Assembly: GCA_037903355.1 (NCBI GenBank)
Contig: JBAJFE010000062.1
Coordinates: 1,364,001-1,428,000, forward strand
Direction of reading: 5' to 3'
Source: Trichuris trichiura
Taxonomy: Eukaryota > Nematoda > Enoplea > Trichinellida > Trichuridae
DNA length: 64,000 nt
The notes below the pieces were generated by a model. The model worked only from the letters and a program-made list of their open reading frames with translations, had not been told where the DNA came from and made no database searches. Both the position numbers and the translations under genes were made by a program. Positions 1 through 14,832 of this stretch are shown piece after piece; position 1 is the first letter of the stretch, and each line of letters opens with the position of its first letter.

Positions 1-370
1 GTAACATTAAATAGCAACACGTCGACGCTGCGTAGTCTTCAATGCAGTTGTATCTGCAGATGAATCAGAGCGCTTTTGCACTCAATTCAATTATACTAAC
101 ACATCTCAGTATCAGAATTGACGCCATGACAAATCCATAGCAACTGAACTGCGCCGCAAATGATGTACGCGTCGTTTGGCTCAGGATTCAAATATTTGAA
201 TTTACAGTAAGTGATTTTCAGGTAACATTAAATAGCAACACGCCGACACTGCGTAGTCTTCAATGCAGTTGTATCTGCAGATGAATCAGAGCGCTTCTGC
301 ACTCAATTCAATTATACTAACACACACCTCAGTATCAGAATTGACGTCATGACAAATTAATAGCAACTGT
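1..370. repeat. Tandem duplication, 221-bp period
   Basis: Bases 1-148 recur at 222-370 with only scattered substitutions and a 2-base insertion (the second unit has CACACAC where the first has fewer CA steps). Unit spacing is 221 bp. The intervening 149-221 ends in a TTCAAATATTTGAA palindrome followed by ACAGTAAG. The first unit starts exactly at the window edge, so the array may extend to the left. No protein is recognisable in either strand of the unit. Confidence 0.85.
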
Positions 371-1285
371 TTATTGCTTCTTCGCGCCCAATACGTTAAT
401 ATGCAATGAAAAATGTCAACAAAGGTTACTGTAAGCTTGGAAACGAAAAGCTTTCCCTTCGCGGCGTCTAAACGCCTTTAGAACGGTCTCATAGTCGTCT
501 AGATTAGAAATTAAGTCTAAGCAACTGCTTATATTAATTTTTGGCGCTCATTCTTGCCCACTACAGCTGTTTTCTATTTCTTAAACAAACCTTCCCTGTA
601 AAATTGCTAGCAGGGAGGAGGGTTTGCCCATATCCAGACACCTCTTGACACTTTGGAAAGGAGCAGAAGCGAATTTAGAAGTGTAAACAAACGCTCAATA
701 ATTAGTTGCGCAAACAAATTTATACTATTAATAAAGTCGATACGCAAATATTCTCAAGGTAAACTTCTTACTTTTAGGTGAACTCGTCAGCGTGACCATT
801 CGTAGCGATGAATTATAACTTCGCAAAATTGCCTAATCGTTAACCGCATTGCATTCAGAGTAAAATAATTGCTCGTCGATTATACTGATACTATTTCGAG
901 CCGTAAAAATAATTTCAAGACTGCTATTACACTTATTCACCTGTATTCAAATTTCCCTTATCGATATAGAACAAGCGTGACAGCGAACACTTCAAACAAC
1001 AAGTGTCCTACCTATATTATCCCACTGAACTTAGTTATCACTCGAAAAACTTCTTTGGCTTATCCGCGGGGGAAAACAATAATAGAGCGAATCTAGCCAA
1101 TCGTGTAAACGTGAGCACAGAGTTCTTTCCATATGCTAAGCTTTGTTGGCAGTTTGCCAGCGCGTTAATAAGGCACGTTGCAATTCTTCCCCATTTAGCT
1201 TTACGCTGCTATGGCAAAACCAACAATGATTTCCCTTTTGGCTTACTTTTCAACCGGAAGCAAACAGTTTAGGAAATGAATGCAG
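371..1285. other. Intergenic, nothing recognised
   Basis: AT-rich DNA between the tandem duplication and the 3' end of the SERAC1-like gene. Two short overlapping plus-strand open frames (869-1272) have no recognisable domain and look like chance frames. Confidence 0.5.
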
Positions 1286-3966
1286 TCAGTCGAGCTGGAA
1301 GGCATTCGACTTGTAGCCTTCAAGCACGGAAGAGATGAAGTCAACAACGGCGCGGTAACTGGTTGCTTGTGGATCTTCAGGTTTGCATAGATAAAAATGC
1401 CGTTCCTTCAAACGGTAAACCGGGCCGGGAACGCTGCCTGCCGAATTTTCGGCAACCAGCATGACGTTCCATTTGATGTACGCCACTTTTGTTGGAATCG
1501 TTTCAACAAAGGACAAACAGGCTATGCGTCTCCTGCGCTGGATAAGCAAAAAGTCTTCGTGCAACTTGAGCAGGTAAGGCGAACCTTAAAAAGAAGATCA
1601 TTTTCAACAAAACCTGCCTGCCGCCAATAGGCCAACCCTCTTTGAGCATGTTCACTTCGACCGACGGTAAAATGAATGTGTTCAAAGCGCCTTTTGTTGA
1701 AACGGTTGCTAAGGTGCTGCCCAGGTGAGGCGTTCCGTAGAAGACGCAGGCAATTGTATTTTTTAAAATTGACCTTTCCGACGGGGCAGCTGAGCTGTCC
1801 GTGTCCAAACCGCGCAGCATTTCTTTAACTATCAAACCTTAAATTTAAAAAACTGTTAAAACAACAAATCAATGGCGCAATGCATAACCAACCGCCCATA
1901 GAGTGCGAAACCCAAATTATAGGCCGTTTGCCAACGCCGGCTTTGGCCAACTTGGACGCCAGCTCTCTGCTTCTGGGCACTATTGTGCATCTTTGAAATT
2001 CAAATTCAAAATTCGAAAATAAAGTATGCGCAGGTACATACCTATCGTAACACGACGGACATTTAAAGCTCCAGTCGCTAAGGAAAGAGTCATAATCGAC
2101 GGCGAGCAGTCGAACAGGGTAAGCGAGATCGTTCGGCAGCCAATCCTACAAAAAATCCAAATTAGGATACATCTTCAATAGCGTAAAGCTCAGTCTCACT
2201 TTCACCCAGCAACTTGTACGTGGGCGTTTCGACAAGAATTCATTCAACGAAGCGTCCTTCTGACGGATGAAATCTTTTTGCCGCCAAGTTCTGAACACTC
2301 TACCGCGCAGCCCATGCAAGAAGACAATATCGGCAGCATAATTCTTCCTAGAACAGCTATTGAAAACTTGCTTTTACGATATTGGCATTTTGTACCCATC
2401 CCAGATAGAGCCTTGCAATAAGTAAACACCTTCCTGAAAGACAGGAGCGTCCGGAAAACGGGCGGCCAAATTTTCCAAAGCATTGTTGGCCAAAAGCTGT
2501 AGCTCAAAGTTGCTTGACGTCCTACTCTTGTTGAATTCTTCAAGCCATCCTGCATTAGGAGCAAAATTTAGACTCGCATATGCTTAAGTGGAAAGCAACT
2601 TGAGACTGTACATACACTTATTTTCAAAAATAAACAAAAATAATTACAAAATGCCAAAATGCGCATTGCGAAAGCTGGCGCCATGCGTTTTTGAGAATAC
2701 CAACCTTGTCGAGCAAGAACTTCTTTTGATTCGGGAACAGACAACGCAATATTTGAAACAATTTTCAGTATCAAGCATCGAATCTTTGGCTCGTCCTTGA
2801 ACCGAGAAAAATGCCACGATTGCCAAAGGGTATTCAATATCTTCGACCGGTACATCACGCGACAAGAATTTGGCCACTGTAAAGTTTTCATTAGAGCATA
2901 TTTTCAAAAAGCCTTTTAAAAAAGACCAATGAGTGCATTCCCAACGCGTTCAAGTACGAAATCAATCTTTTGGAATCCAGCATTGCATGATGGTTATACA
3001 ACTGGTCGTTGAGCTTGCCGATTTCTCCTCTTAGTCCCTGCAAGTTCAAAATGAAATCGCAAACTATAAATTATCGCCGGTCAAGAGCTAAGATAAAAAT
3101 TCAAACATTTGAAACTTCGGCAAACATCCTGTTGGCAATGTGCCAGATGACGCGTAACTAAGAATCAATTTTTAACCAATTATCAGCGTTTACTTTGGAG
3201 TTTTGTTCTGCCGTCTTTTTTCTCAAACACAATCGCGATAGCACAAACAAACAGGGCCGTCAAAAAAAGCTCTAATATTCAAATATTTGAAATTATCACC
3301 GTAGGCGTGGTACCTGCAAATCATTTTGTTATCCAAACGATCTCTTAAAAAGTACAGTTCGGAAAACGAGGTTTCACTTTTTGTTTGAAATTTTTGCTTA
3401 GATATTTTCAGAATTGGCGCCTTAAACTTAAAAAGTATATTGAAACTGTGCAAACCAAGACAATAAACTGAATTGATATTAATAGTTTGCAACTGGAAAG
3501 TTTCAAATCGTACCTAGGTCAAATAAGGAGAAGGAATAAAATGCATTTAACGACTTCAGAGGTTCAGCTTCAATGTTTTCAAGTATTACAGGTTAATACA
3601 TTGATTAGCGAAACATTGAAAGTTCTTGCGAGAAGTAATTTCACGATACGCCTTAATTAACAGTAAGATTACCTCTGCAGCAGACGTAGGAATTCTTTGC
3701 TTTTGCAATGCGATTTCAGTATGATATCTCGGGCATAATTCTGTTCCATATTCGTAGAGGCTCTCTAACAAGTTCAGGTATTCTTCATGAAGAGATTCCT
3801 TTTTCAAAAAGAAGTTCAGAAAAGAGTTTAAAAATATTGATCGCTTACCCAATTCGGCCCATTGTATACAACATGTAAAGGATAACTGTGTACTGACGAA
3901 TCCACCAACAATAGAGAGGCGTATACAGAAGCGTCTGCGCGCTGCCATAGAGACCTTCTCTGCCAT
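1286..3966 (-). CDS. SERAC1: SERAC1-like serine hydrolase
   Basis: Multi-exon minus-strand gene with its stop codon at 1286-1288. SERAC1 is an alpha/beta hydrolase-type protein of mitochondria and mitochondria-ER contacts, implicated in phosphatidylglycerol remodelling. Seen here, from the C-terminus backward: a late histidine in ERHFYLCKPED near 1385-1400; FYGTPHLGSTLA near 1730; the nucleophile motif SHSMGG near 1891-1908; a WLPNDLAYPVRLLAVDYDS stretch near 2060-2145 matching the family region just before the nucleophile; FLHGLRG near 2310; and an armadillo-like segment (SNIALSVPESKEVL, GWYSQK) near 2700-2800. The intron after SMGG ends in TTTAAATTTAAG. The 3586-3966 open frame (ATG-like start at 3966) fits the position of an N-terminal exon, but I could not fix the true start or every splice. 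Identity is well supported by motif order; the exon model is partial. Confidence 0.85.
3259..3320. repeat. Dispersed repeat, copy related to 44980-45045
   Basis: Contains CTCTAATATTCAAATATTTG and GCGTGGTACCTGCAAAT in the same order and spacing as at 44980-45045. No coding capacity. Borders not defined, so the element type is open (possibly a miniature transposon remnant). Confidence 0.65.
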
Positions 3967-6047
3967 TCTTTAAATGAAAAGTATAACGAAAATAAGACAA
4001 AAGGTCAATATGTGAGACTTCGTGGGGACAGGTCGAATAATTCACAGAGTTGTATATTCAATCTATAAGCATACGCAAGCAGCATCCTAAGCAGTTCATT
4101 ATCGTTTAGGTTATTAGCAAAGTAGAGAAAAATGGAAGCAATTATCGGAATCAGTGTCTTATCGGAAGATAGCTCGAAGCTCACAAAGTAAGAATTTAAT
4201 TTTTAGACTTTTTACAAGACGGAAAAAAGATAAGCATTGCTCAGCGACAGACGCAGTACCTAAAAATCAATATTTTGTAAAAAAATATTTACCAGGCAGA
4301 TTTTTGAGCGCTGCCAAGCCTCGAACGCCAAGCAAACTTGTATGCAACTTGTTCGATTGTGCCAAAGAGAGCAAACAATTCGGATTTGTCGAGCACCTCC
4401 AACTACGGAAAGGTACGCGAAAGGAGCGGGAAAGGTCACTTGTCTTCCATTTACGCTTTTTCTTATCGTACAGAGCGTACAAGCACAGCCTACAACAAAC
4501 AGTTTTCCTTAAAAATGGTCTCTATGCGAGAACATCCTTTGAATGGGTAAAGCTTACTGTAGATATGAATTCGAAACTTTGAAACTATAAGCAGTTACAT
4601 ACTGAACTTTCGCGCAACCATGGCAAGCTGCGCAGTTGAATAATTTTCGTATGCGCAAACTAGTTTTGTTTTTTTTAAAAAAAAACTTAACGCAGAAACA
4701 GTAAACAGGAGAAGCTCCACCACATCGCAAGCAAACGATACTTTCAATTGTTTTATTAGCAACTATTTCCCGCTTTTACTGGCATCTAATTTTCATTCCG
4801 TCGAATGCCCAAAATAAATTGCACGAGTAAAAGTTAAGAAAAATTAAGTGAATATGTTGCAAATACGCTGCAAGCTTGACAACGCAGAAAAGCAAAGAAA
4901 GCAAACAATCTTCAAGAAACTAAATTACCGCTGCTTATCCCGCGCAAATAATTAGTCTCTAATCAACTGGCCGACATAACTACCCTGTAAATAACTGTGA
5001 GCTAATAGCAGAATTAAGAAAAGAACGAATGAGCAGTAATTTTCGAAAGATAAACTTTTCATTAGAGCGCAAATTTTTATTCGCACGCAGGAAGAGCTAA
5101 CTTACAGTTATTTGATGAGAAACGAGAAAACGGGCCAGCAAAACAGACGTACAAGCGGAAATGAAAAAAATGACAGTTTCTTACACGCCAGTGGCGCCGA
5201 TTGGAGCAGCTAAAGCTTTTCGAAACTTCATGCACAACTAGAAGAACTTTCGCTACATTGTTTCCAGCTGTACATAACATAACCGCTGTTTTTAAAAACG
5301 ACTTCAGCAAGCGATACTCAGGTACATACAGCGTACGTGGATATTATTCTTAAAGTTCGGCAAATGTCAGTCATCGATCGCCCCCACATTCTTTTCGGTC
5401 GAACATAACGCTCAAACAGTATCCGCCTTTCCTACGCTTTGTATACTTGGCCAACACAAAAAGCCGCCTCGAACAGAAGTTGCTACTTTCTGTTGCGTCA
5501 ATAGCTAATAGAAATAGCTGCATTTTTAATGCTCTTAGGCAGTACGAATTTAAAAACTAGTCCATTAATAATAATAATTGAATGAAACGTGTTCCGGAGT
5601 ATACGAACTTCAACAATTAAGCGGCATTACCGTCCGTTATGACATTAATTCAAACTTTGAAGAACACTACTTGATTATCCTTTATAACTGTAGCGTACGT
5701 TTTCGATAACTGATTAAGCAAACATTAAGAGCACCGTGCAACTTACAGTACCATCATTTGCAAGAAAATTTTCGCGATGAATTTTAAAGACTTTTGTGAA
5801 TTGAAATTTTTTGAAAACAACTTGCCAAACCGACATTCAGGTACTTATTTCAAAAAAAGCAGCTGAGACGGATTACGGTAGGTGTCAAAAAGCAACTCGG
5901 ACTTCCCTCCTCCCAAATTTAAACAAAATGCAAGCAATAAAAATTACGGTAAAACCCGTGTGCAAAAAAAGTTCATTTAGAAGACGAAAACATGTTAAAC
6001 TTTTCGGCAAATTTTTCATACTCCATTGCTTCCTAAAAAAGGCAAAG
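3967..6047. other. Intergenic between SERAC1-like and NVL genes
   Basis: About 2 kb separating two minus-strand genes. It should contain the SERAC1 promoter and perhaps a 5' exon, plus the NVL 3' end. Short open frames (4154-4582 plus, 5077-5310 minus, 5811-6083 plus) have no recognisable motif. Nothing else identified. Confidence 0.4.
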
Positions 6048-9519
<3,472 letters not shown>

Positions 9520-10281
9520 GGCATATCGCGTATGATTCGTCACCTTTCAAAAGAGACCAATATTACGCTGGAAAAGATGGATCGTATTAATAATAACACT
9601 CAAGAAAGAAGCGGACGAATAATGAAAAATTATAATTCCAACGATTTCGAGGTGCGTACAAAGTTCTGTTATCAGCTAAGTGCTTTAGAACCTAATTGAA
9701 CCTTCGTTAAAACTATTCTTCACGTCGAAATAGCATAAGTGGTTGATCTTAAAGACAAGACTGAACCTTTTTAAAACGTGAATTCCTCTTTTCCTAAAAA
9801 TCCACGCATTTCTTTCGCTGAAGTAAAGAAATCTAAGCAGTTGCTTCAAGGCCAAAAATGAAATACTGTGCTTACTTAGATTGAGCTCAGGTAGCATTAC
9901 AACTTCCCCGAGCATAACACTTGTATGAGCAAAGTTAGCGTGGAAGAATATTTGCTGCTTAATATGCAACGTACAAAAAAAATCAAACAAGTACCATTTA
10001 AATCTCACGCTTTCAAATTAATTTCCGCTTTGGAGGGGGAGCCTTATTGCTTACATACAGTACCTGCGTTCAATAGGCTGCAGAGAAAGAATGGAAAACG
10101 TTGAGAAATAATTTCTGAAAACATTGTTTCTGAACATTGGATTCCGTTGAAATAAGATGGCGTACTTAGACTTTATCTCTAAATATTCCTGCTTAGACTG
10201 AAACTACATTATTTAGGAACAACGTCCAAGCCCTGAAACATTCACTTTTTAATATGCCGCGTTTGTTTAGCAATAACTTGC
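9520..10281. other. Intergenic, NVL upstream region
   Basis: Between the NVL start and the gypsy element. It presumably holds the NVL promoter. A 107-codon minus frame (9685-10008) has no recognisable domain. Nothing else seen. Confidence 0.4.
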
Positions 10282-10392
10282 TGTAGCAACAGCAAAACCT
10301 GATCGTAACCAAGCATTCCTGTGTATCTTGAAGGATTACTGTATTATAGTTAGTTAGTTGGTTCGCTAAGTAAAGCTTGCACAGTTGTTACA
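10282..10392 (+). repeat. 5' LTR of gypsy element
   Basis: 111-bp direct repeat starting TG and ending CA, identical by eye to 13007-13117. Unusually short for an LTR. It is followed immediately by the TTGGTGACC primer-binding site. Confidence 0.95.
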
Positions 10393-10409
10393 TTGGTGAC
10401 CTAGTGAGT

Positions 10410-12986
10410 ATGAAGAACAGCGCTCCCAACGACGTCTCGGGCGTTGCTCTAAGCCTCCCGCAGTTTTGGTCCGAAGCCCCGGCGCTCTGGTTTGCGCAAG
10501 CGGAGGCTCAATTCTACCTACGACACATCACCTCGCCCATGACCAAATTTTACTACATAATCGCTTCCTTGCCTGCGTCATTAGCGACTAAAGTGGACGA
10601 TCTCGTCACGCCAAAGACTGACGACCCATATACGTTCCTCAAAACCCAATTACTCGCACGTTTCGGGAGCACAAGCGAAGAGCGCTTTAGAACGTTGATG
10701 GAACCAACGAACGACGACCAGTTGAAGCCGACCGAGGTTTTACGCAACATGCGCCGTGCTGGAGAAACGTTACTGGACCCTAAAGATATACCGAAAACTG
10801 CAGTTACTACGCCCTTCGGCCTCTTTGAATACACCCGAATGCCGTTCGGTCTTCGCAATGCCGCCCAGACGTTTCAACGATTTATGGATGAGGTCACTCG
10901 CGGTTTGACCTTCTGTTTCGTGTACCTAGACGACGTTCTCGTCGCTAGCGCTACAGCAAAAGAGCACCAGACTCATTTGGACGAACTTTTTAAACGTTTC
11001 GAAAAGTACGGGCTTAGAGTCAACCCGCCCAAATGTGTCTTCTACGCCTCTCAACTGGAATTTCTCGGTTTTCAGATAAACCCTGAAGGGATTAGGCCGG
11101 TACCGGCCAAAGTCGGAGCCGTTCAACGATTCCCTTTGCCAAAGACAATCGCGCAGCTGCGCCGATTTCTCGGCTGTTTAAATTTTTACCGGCAATTCTT
11201 ACCACACATTGCTCGAACTTTGATCCCACTGGAGGAAATCATTTCTACGCAAGGTGACCATAGAGACTTGCACTGGTCCGATGATGCACTCCAAGCTTTC
11301 AGCTTAGCCAAGCAACAACTCCTCGCCGCAACCATGTTGGCGCACATGCACAACGGCGCTCAATTGTCTCTCGCAGTGGATGCATCCGATACGGCCACCG
11401 GGGCCGTGTTACAGCAGAAAGTGCACGAACATTGGCAACCGCTTGCCTTCTTTTCACGAAAGTTCACACCGGCGGAGCGTCGCTACAGTACATTCGGAAG
11501 AGAATTGTTGGCCGCTTATCTTGCAGTGAAACATTTCAGACACTGGCTAGAAGGGCGAGCCTTCACTATTTTCACGGACCATAAGCCACTGGTCTACGCA
11601 ATCCAAAATGCTGGCAACAGCTACAATCCACGTGAGATTCGCCGTCTTGATTTCATTACTACATTTACAACAGATGTGCGCCATGTTAAAGGAACGCAAA
11701 ACAATGTCGCCGACGCACTGTCTAGAATGGAGACACATTCCCTGACGACGACGCTTGACTGTGGGAATATTCGACGCCTAGCAGAATCGCAGCAGCTGGA
11801 TCCAGAACTTCGACAGCTCAGGTCAAACACGTCCCTAGCACTTCGCGATGTTTTACTGCCAGGAGCAGATGTAACCGTGGTATGTGATGTTACACGCTCA
11901 CAGCCACGCCCGTATTTACCACACGCTTTTCGCAGACCGGCATTTGAAGCGTTACATACGCTAGCCCACACCGGCATTCGTGCAACCAGACGGCTTGTCG
12001 CTGAACGCTATGTCTGGCCAGCAATGAATAGGGACGTGGCCGTATGGACCAGACAGTGTATTCCCTGCCAACGGTCAAAAGTTTACCGACATACAAAAAC
12101 GCCAGACAAAGTCTTCCCTGTACCACAAGATCGTTTCTCTCACGTTCACATCGATATCGTAGGACCATTGCCTCGCAGTCGCGGATATTCCTATTTGCTA
12201 ACAATGGTAGATAGATTTACACGCTGGCCAGAAGCAGTGCCCATTACGGATATTTCAGCAGAGACTGTTGTGCGTGGATTTCTTTCCGCCTGGGTTTCCA
12301 GATTCGGCGTACCAGCAGCAATTACTACGGACCAAGGTCGCCAGTTCACAAGCGACCTTTGGCATCTGTTGAGCGAACAATTGGGAATGAAGTTGCAATT
12401 TGCGTCAGCCCATCATCCTCAAGCTAACGGAATGGTTGAAAGATTTCATCGCCAATTAAAGGCTGCTTTACGCGCTCATTCTCTTAGGACAAACAGATGG
12501 ACCGACAGCTTGCCGTTCGTATTGCTGGGAATACGGTCGGCGATAAGACAAGACATGCAACACTGTTCAGCAGAGCTGGTCTACGGCTGTTCGCTACGTC
12601 TGCCTGGCGCATATTTTGCCCCTTTCCGCGACTCCAAAGAGTCGCATTCGGCATGTCGCGCCAAACTTCAATCTTTCTTCGATGGAATAGCGCCCACCCC
12701 GACACGTAGACCTTCCTGCCAACGTGCATGGTACGTGCCCAAGGGGCTAAGTACGGCCAAGCATGTTTTCCTACGCAGTGAGCCGCATACGTCGGCACTA
12801 CAGCCAGCCTACGACGGCCCATTTCCGGTGTTGGCCAGAACGCCAAAGACGGTCACAATCGATCAGCGAGGCAAGTCGGTCACTGTAAACATCGATCGTG
12901 TCAAACCGGCGTTCTACAGCGGACCGCTCACCCCCAGCAGTAACTCGAAAGTCACGTTTACCTCCGACGTAGAGATCATTCGTTGA
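10410..12986 (+). CDS. Gag-pol fusion polyprotein, gypsy deletion derivative
   Basis: Single frame of 858 codons from ATG 10410 (the open frame begins upstream but without an ATG). The N-terminal ~130 residues are gag-like (LPQFWSEAPALWFAQAEAQF and following). At about GETLLDPKDIPKTAVTTPFG the frame passes directly from gag into mid reverse transcriptase, so protease and the RT segment with the first catalytic Asp are absent. Still present are RT YLDD near 10925; RNase H (AVDASDTATGAVL; FTDHKPLVYA); an integrase zinc finger with HxxxH and CxxC near 11950-12070; and the integrase core with Asp in HIDIVGPLP, TDQGRQFTSD, and Glu in NGMVERFHRQLK. It cannot supply protease or functional RT, so any past mobility would need help from a complete relative. 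Confidence 0.92.
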   Translation: MKNSAPNDVSGVALSLPQFWSEAPALWFAQAEAQFYLRHITSPMTKFYYIIASLPASLATKVDDLVTPKTDDPYTFLKTQLLARFGSTSEERFRTLMEPTNDDQLKPTEVLRNMRRAGETLLDPKDIPKTAVTTPFGLFEYTRMPFGLRNAAQTFQRFMDEVTRGLTFCFVYLDDVLVASATAKEHQTHLDELFKRFEKYGLRVNPPKCVFYASQLEFLGFQINPEGIRPVPAKVGAVQRFPLPKTIAQLRRFLGCLNFYRQFLPHIARTLIPLEEIISTQGDHRDLHWSDDALQAFSLAKQQLLAATMLAHMHNGAQLSLAVDASDTATGAVLQQKVHEHWQPLAFFSRKFTPAERRYSTFGRELLAAYLAVKHFRHWLEGRAFTIFTDHKPLVYAIQNAGNSYNPREIRRLDFITTFTTDVRHVKGTQNNVADALSRMETHSLTTTLDCGNIRRLAESQQLDPELRQLRSNTSLALRDVLLPGADVTVVCDVTRSQPRPYLPHAFRRPAFEALHTLAHTGIRATRRLVAERYVWPAMNRDVAVWTRQCIPCQRSKVYRHTKTPDKVFPVPQDRFSHVHIDIVGPLPRSRGYSYLLTMVDRFTRWPEAVPITDISAETVVRGFLSAWVSRFGVPAAITTDQGRQFTSDLWHLLSEQLGMKLQFASAHHPQANGMVERFHRQLKAALRAHSLRTNRWTDSLPFVLLGIRSAIRQDMQHCSAELVYGCSLRLPGAYFAPFRDSKESHSACRAKLQSFFDGIAPTPTRRPSCQRAWYVPKGLSTAKHVFLRSEPHTSALQPAYDGPFPVLARTPKTVTIDQRGKSVTVNIDRVKPAFYSGPLTPSSNSKVTFTSDVEIIR

Positions 12987-12992
12987 ACACTC

Positions 12993-13004
12993 TTGGGGGG
13001 AGGC
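12993..13004 (+). other. Polypurine tract
   Basis: TTGGGGGGAGG immediately upstream of the 3' LTR start at 13007, the expected plus-strand primer position for an LTR retrotransposon. Confidence 0.8.
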
Positions 13005-13006
13005 TG

Positions 13007-13117
13007 TGTAGCAACAGCAAAACCTGATCGTAACCAAGCATTCCTGTGTATCTTGAAGGATTACTGTATTATAGTTAGTTAGTTGGTTCGCTAAGTAAAG
13101 CTTGCACAGTTGTTACA
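13007..13117 (+). repeat. 3' LTR of gypsy element
   Basis: Direct repeat of 10282-10392. It is followed by CTTGC, the second copy of the 5-bp target duplication. Confidence 0.95.
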
Positions 13118-13122
13118 CTTGC

Positions 13123-14832
13123 CTATACACCTGGATCTAATAAATTATTGCCATTTTGGGAACCTCTTGAGCAGCATCAACCAGTAAAAAGCAGATCTAG
13201 AACATTAAAGTAAAGCTATTATATGCTTAGCAATTTTTATATGCATAAACTGAAGCGCTAGAACATTTATTTTTTCCAAACAAAACGCTGCAATTTTACC
13301 TAACCTGATTGCTATTAAAACTGCTTACTGTAGCATTGGGTAGGAAAGCAGTTTTGCAAATAAAATGTGGTAACTGCTTTTCCTTGCTCAAGTAACACCT
13401 TCCTGCCTGAGATCTCGGTTTGCTGATGCAGGTAAAGTTTGTTTGAACATGTACCATTTTTGTTTCTTTTCATTTTGTCTACCATAACTTAATTTGAACG
13501 GATAAAAGAAGCCCAATGCGCTGACAAGTGGCCAATCGTGAGTCCAGCATTGTAGCCATAAATTTTTCGAAAGTGACACTTCATTTGCTACTTTACGCGT
13601 ATGACTATTTCTGTTGTTTTTGTAAGGTCTTGTCCTTACCAGCGTTTTCAAGTTCGTTTTAGCGTGCTTTGTTAGCCTTCCATAGCTAATGATGGTTGCG
13701 CTCTACCTCGGCATCAGCCGCGGAAAACGTACTTTGTATTTCAGCAAATATTGTTAAGCAAATTTTAGAGAAGGTAGACAAGAGCAGTAATTGCGGTAAA
13801 GTCTTAGGGACGACATAAACAATTCTTGATCTGTTGTAAAGCATCGTCAGCGTTATGCGGTTATCATTTGGCCCAACGGCTTGCGTATTCTGATTTTACT
13901 TGAGTATAGATATGCTGGAGAAGGTTACTTATGCCTGCCAGGATCAGCATTTCCTCTAGAGATAGTACGCCTTTCATGTTGTACATTCGCCAGACACCAG
14001 CAGCATTCTAACACCAATCAAGTCCAGTTTTTAAGACTTCGGTTGCTAGTGTTCAAAACTGAAGATAAAATGTCGTGGATGACTTTCAGCAACCGATATT
14101 ATCATGAAAATCGGTGCTGAATAATGTGCATTTTCTTTCGGCAGTTACGAATTGCCTTGAGTTGACTCCATCACTGCGTGTAGCAATGTTCATCAAACGT
14201 TTTTTGAATTGCTTTGCGTTCATGACCTTAAGTGCCGGAATTTCTGGATCACTGCTTTGCAGTCTGCGGTCAAGGACGGCCTTTGCTTTACAGGACATGT
14301 ATAGGAATTGATAGGAAGGCAAAAGCGCGTTTTTGTTGTGTGTAGCATCTTCCATCCTACTTTTCACTAAGGCGAGGATGGGGTACTGTAGCTTTCACAT
14401 GACTGTAGTAGTGCTAACGCTTACTGGCAATAAAGCTTCAACCTGCTAGCTAATAGCTGGTTTTGCCGGCATGCGGGAATTATTTGTTTTCTCAACCTCA
14501 AAAAATACGGCGAGTTAATCTGTTGAGGGCACATATTTTTGACGTTTCAAATTTTCCGGCATTACATGTAGTTGCCTCTATTATTAAAAATGAGGCGACC
14601 TTATGTGCCTCTCAACCTGACTTCGAGGCAGTACGCTAAACTGGTCGTTGTATTTTTACATATGCCATCGACTTACCAACCTTCTACTTCTAGGTAACCT
14701 AAAGCAGTATCCCTATGATACATTGTAGAAGAAATCGCTTCCAACGTTGAATGGTACTTTGGGGAAAGCAGATTTTTTGAATGATCTGAAAAAGTCATAT
14801 TATTGCTCAAGTGTACCTGTATGCATCCGATA
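13123..14832. other. Intergenic, no assigned gene
   Basis: Between the gypsy element and the DGK gene. A 93-codon minus frame at 14086-14367 (hydrophilic, Met start) is the only stretch with protein-like composition. It has no recognisable domain and no convincing splice partners, so I leave it unassigned. The DGK promoter should lie at the right end. Confidence 0.35.

Larger units (their letters stand above)
10282..13117 (+). mobile_element. Ty3/gypsy LTR retrotransposon, internally deleted
   Basis: The element is bounded by two 111-bp LTRs (10282-10392 and 13007-13117) that begin TGTAGCAACAG, end AGTTGTTACA and show no difference on reading. Flanking CTTGC at 10277-10281 and 13118-13122 is a 5-bp target duplication. 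A primer-binding site TGGTGACC follows the 5' LTR; the start matches the complement of a tRNA-Trp 3' end, as used by CsRn1-type gypsy elements. A polypurine tract (TTGGGGGGAGG) precedes the 3' LTR. At 2.84 kb the element is about half the usual length because part of gag, all of protease and the first part of reverse transcriptase are missing, although the single frame is still open. Confidence 0.95.
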
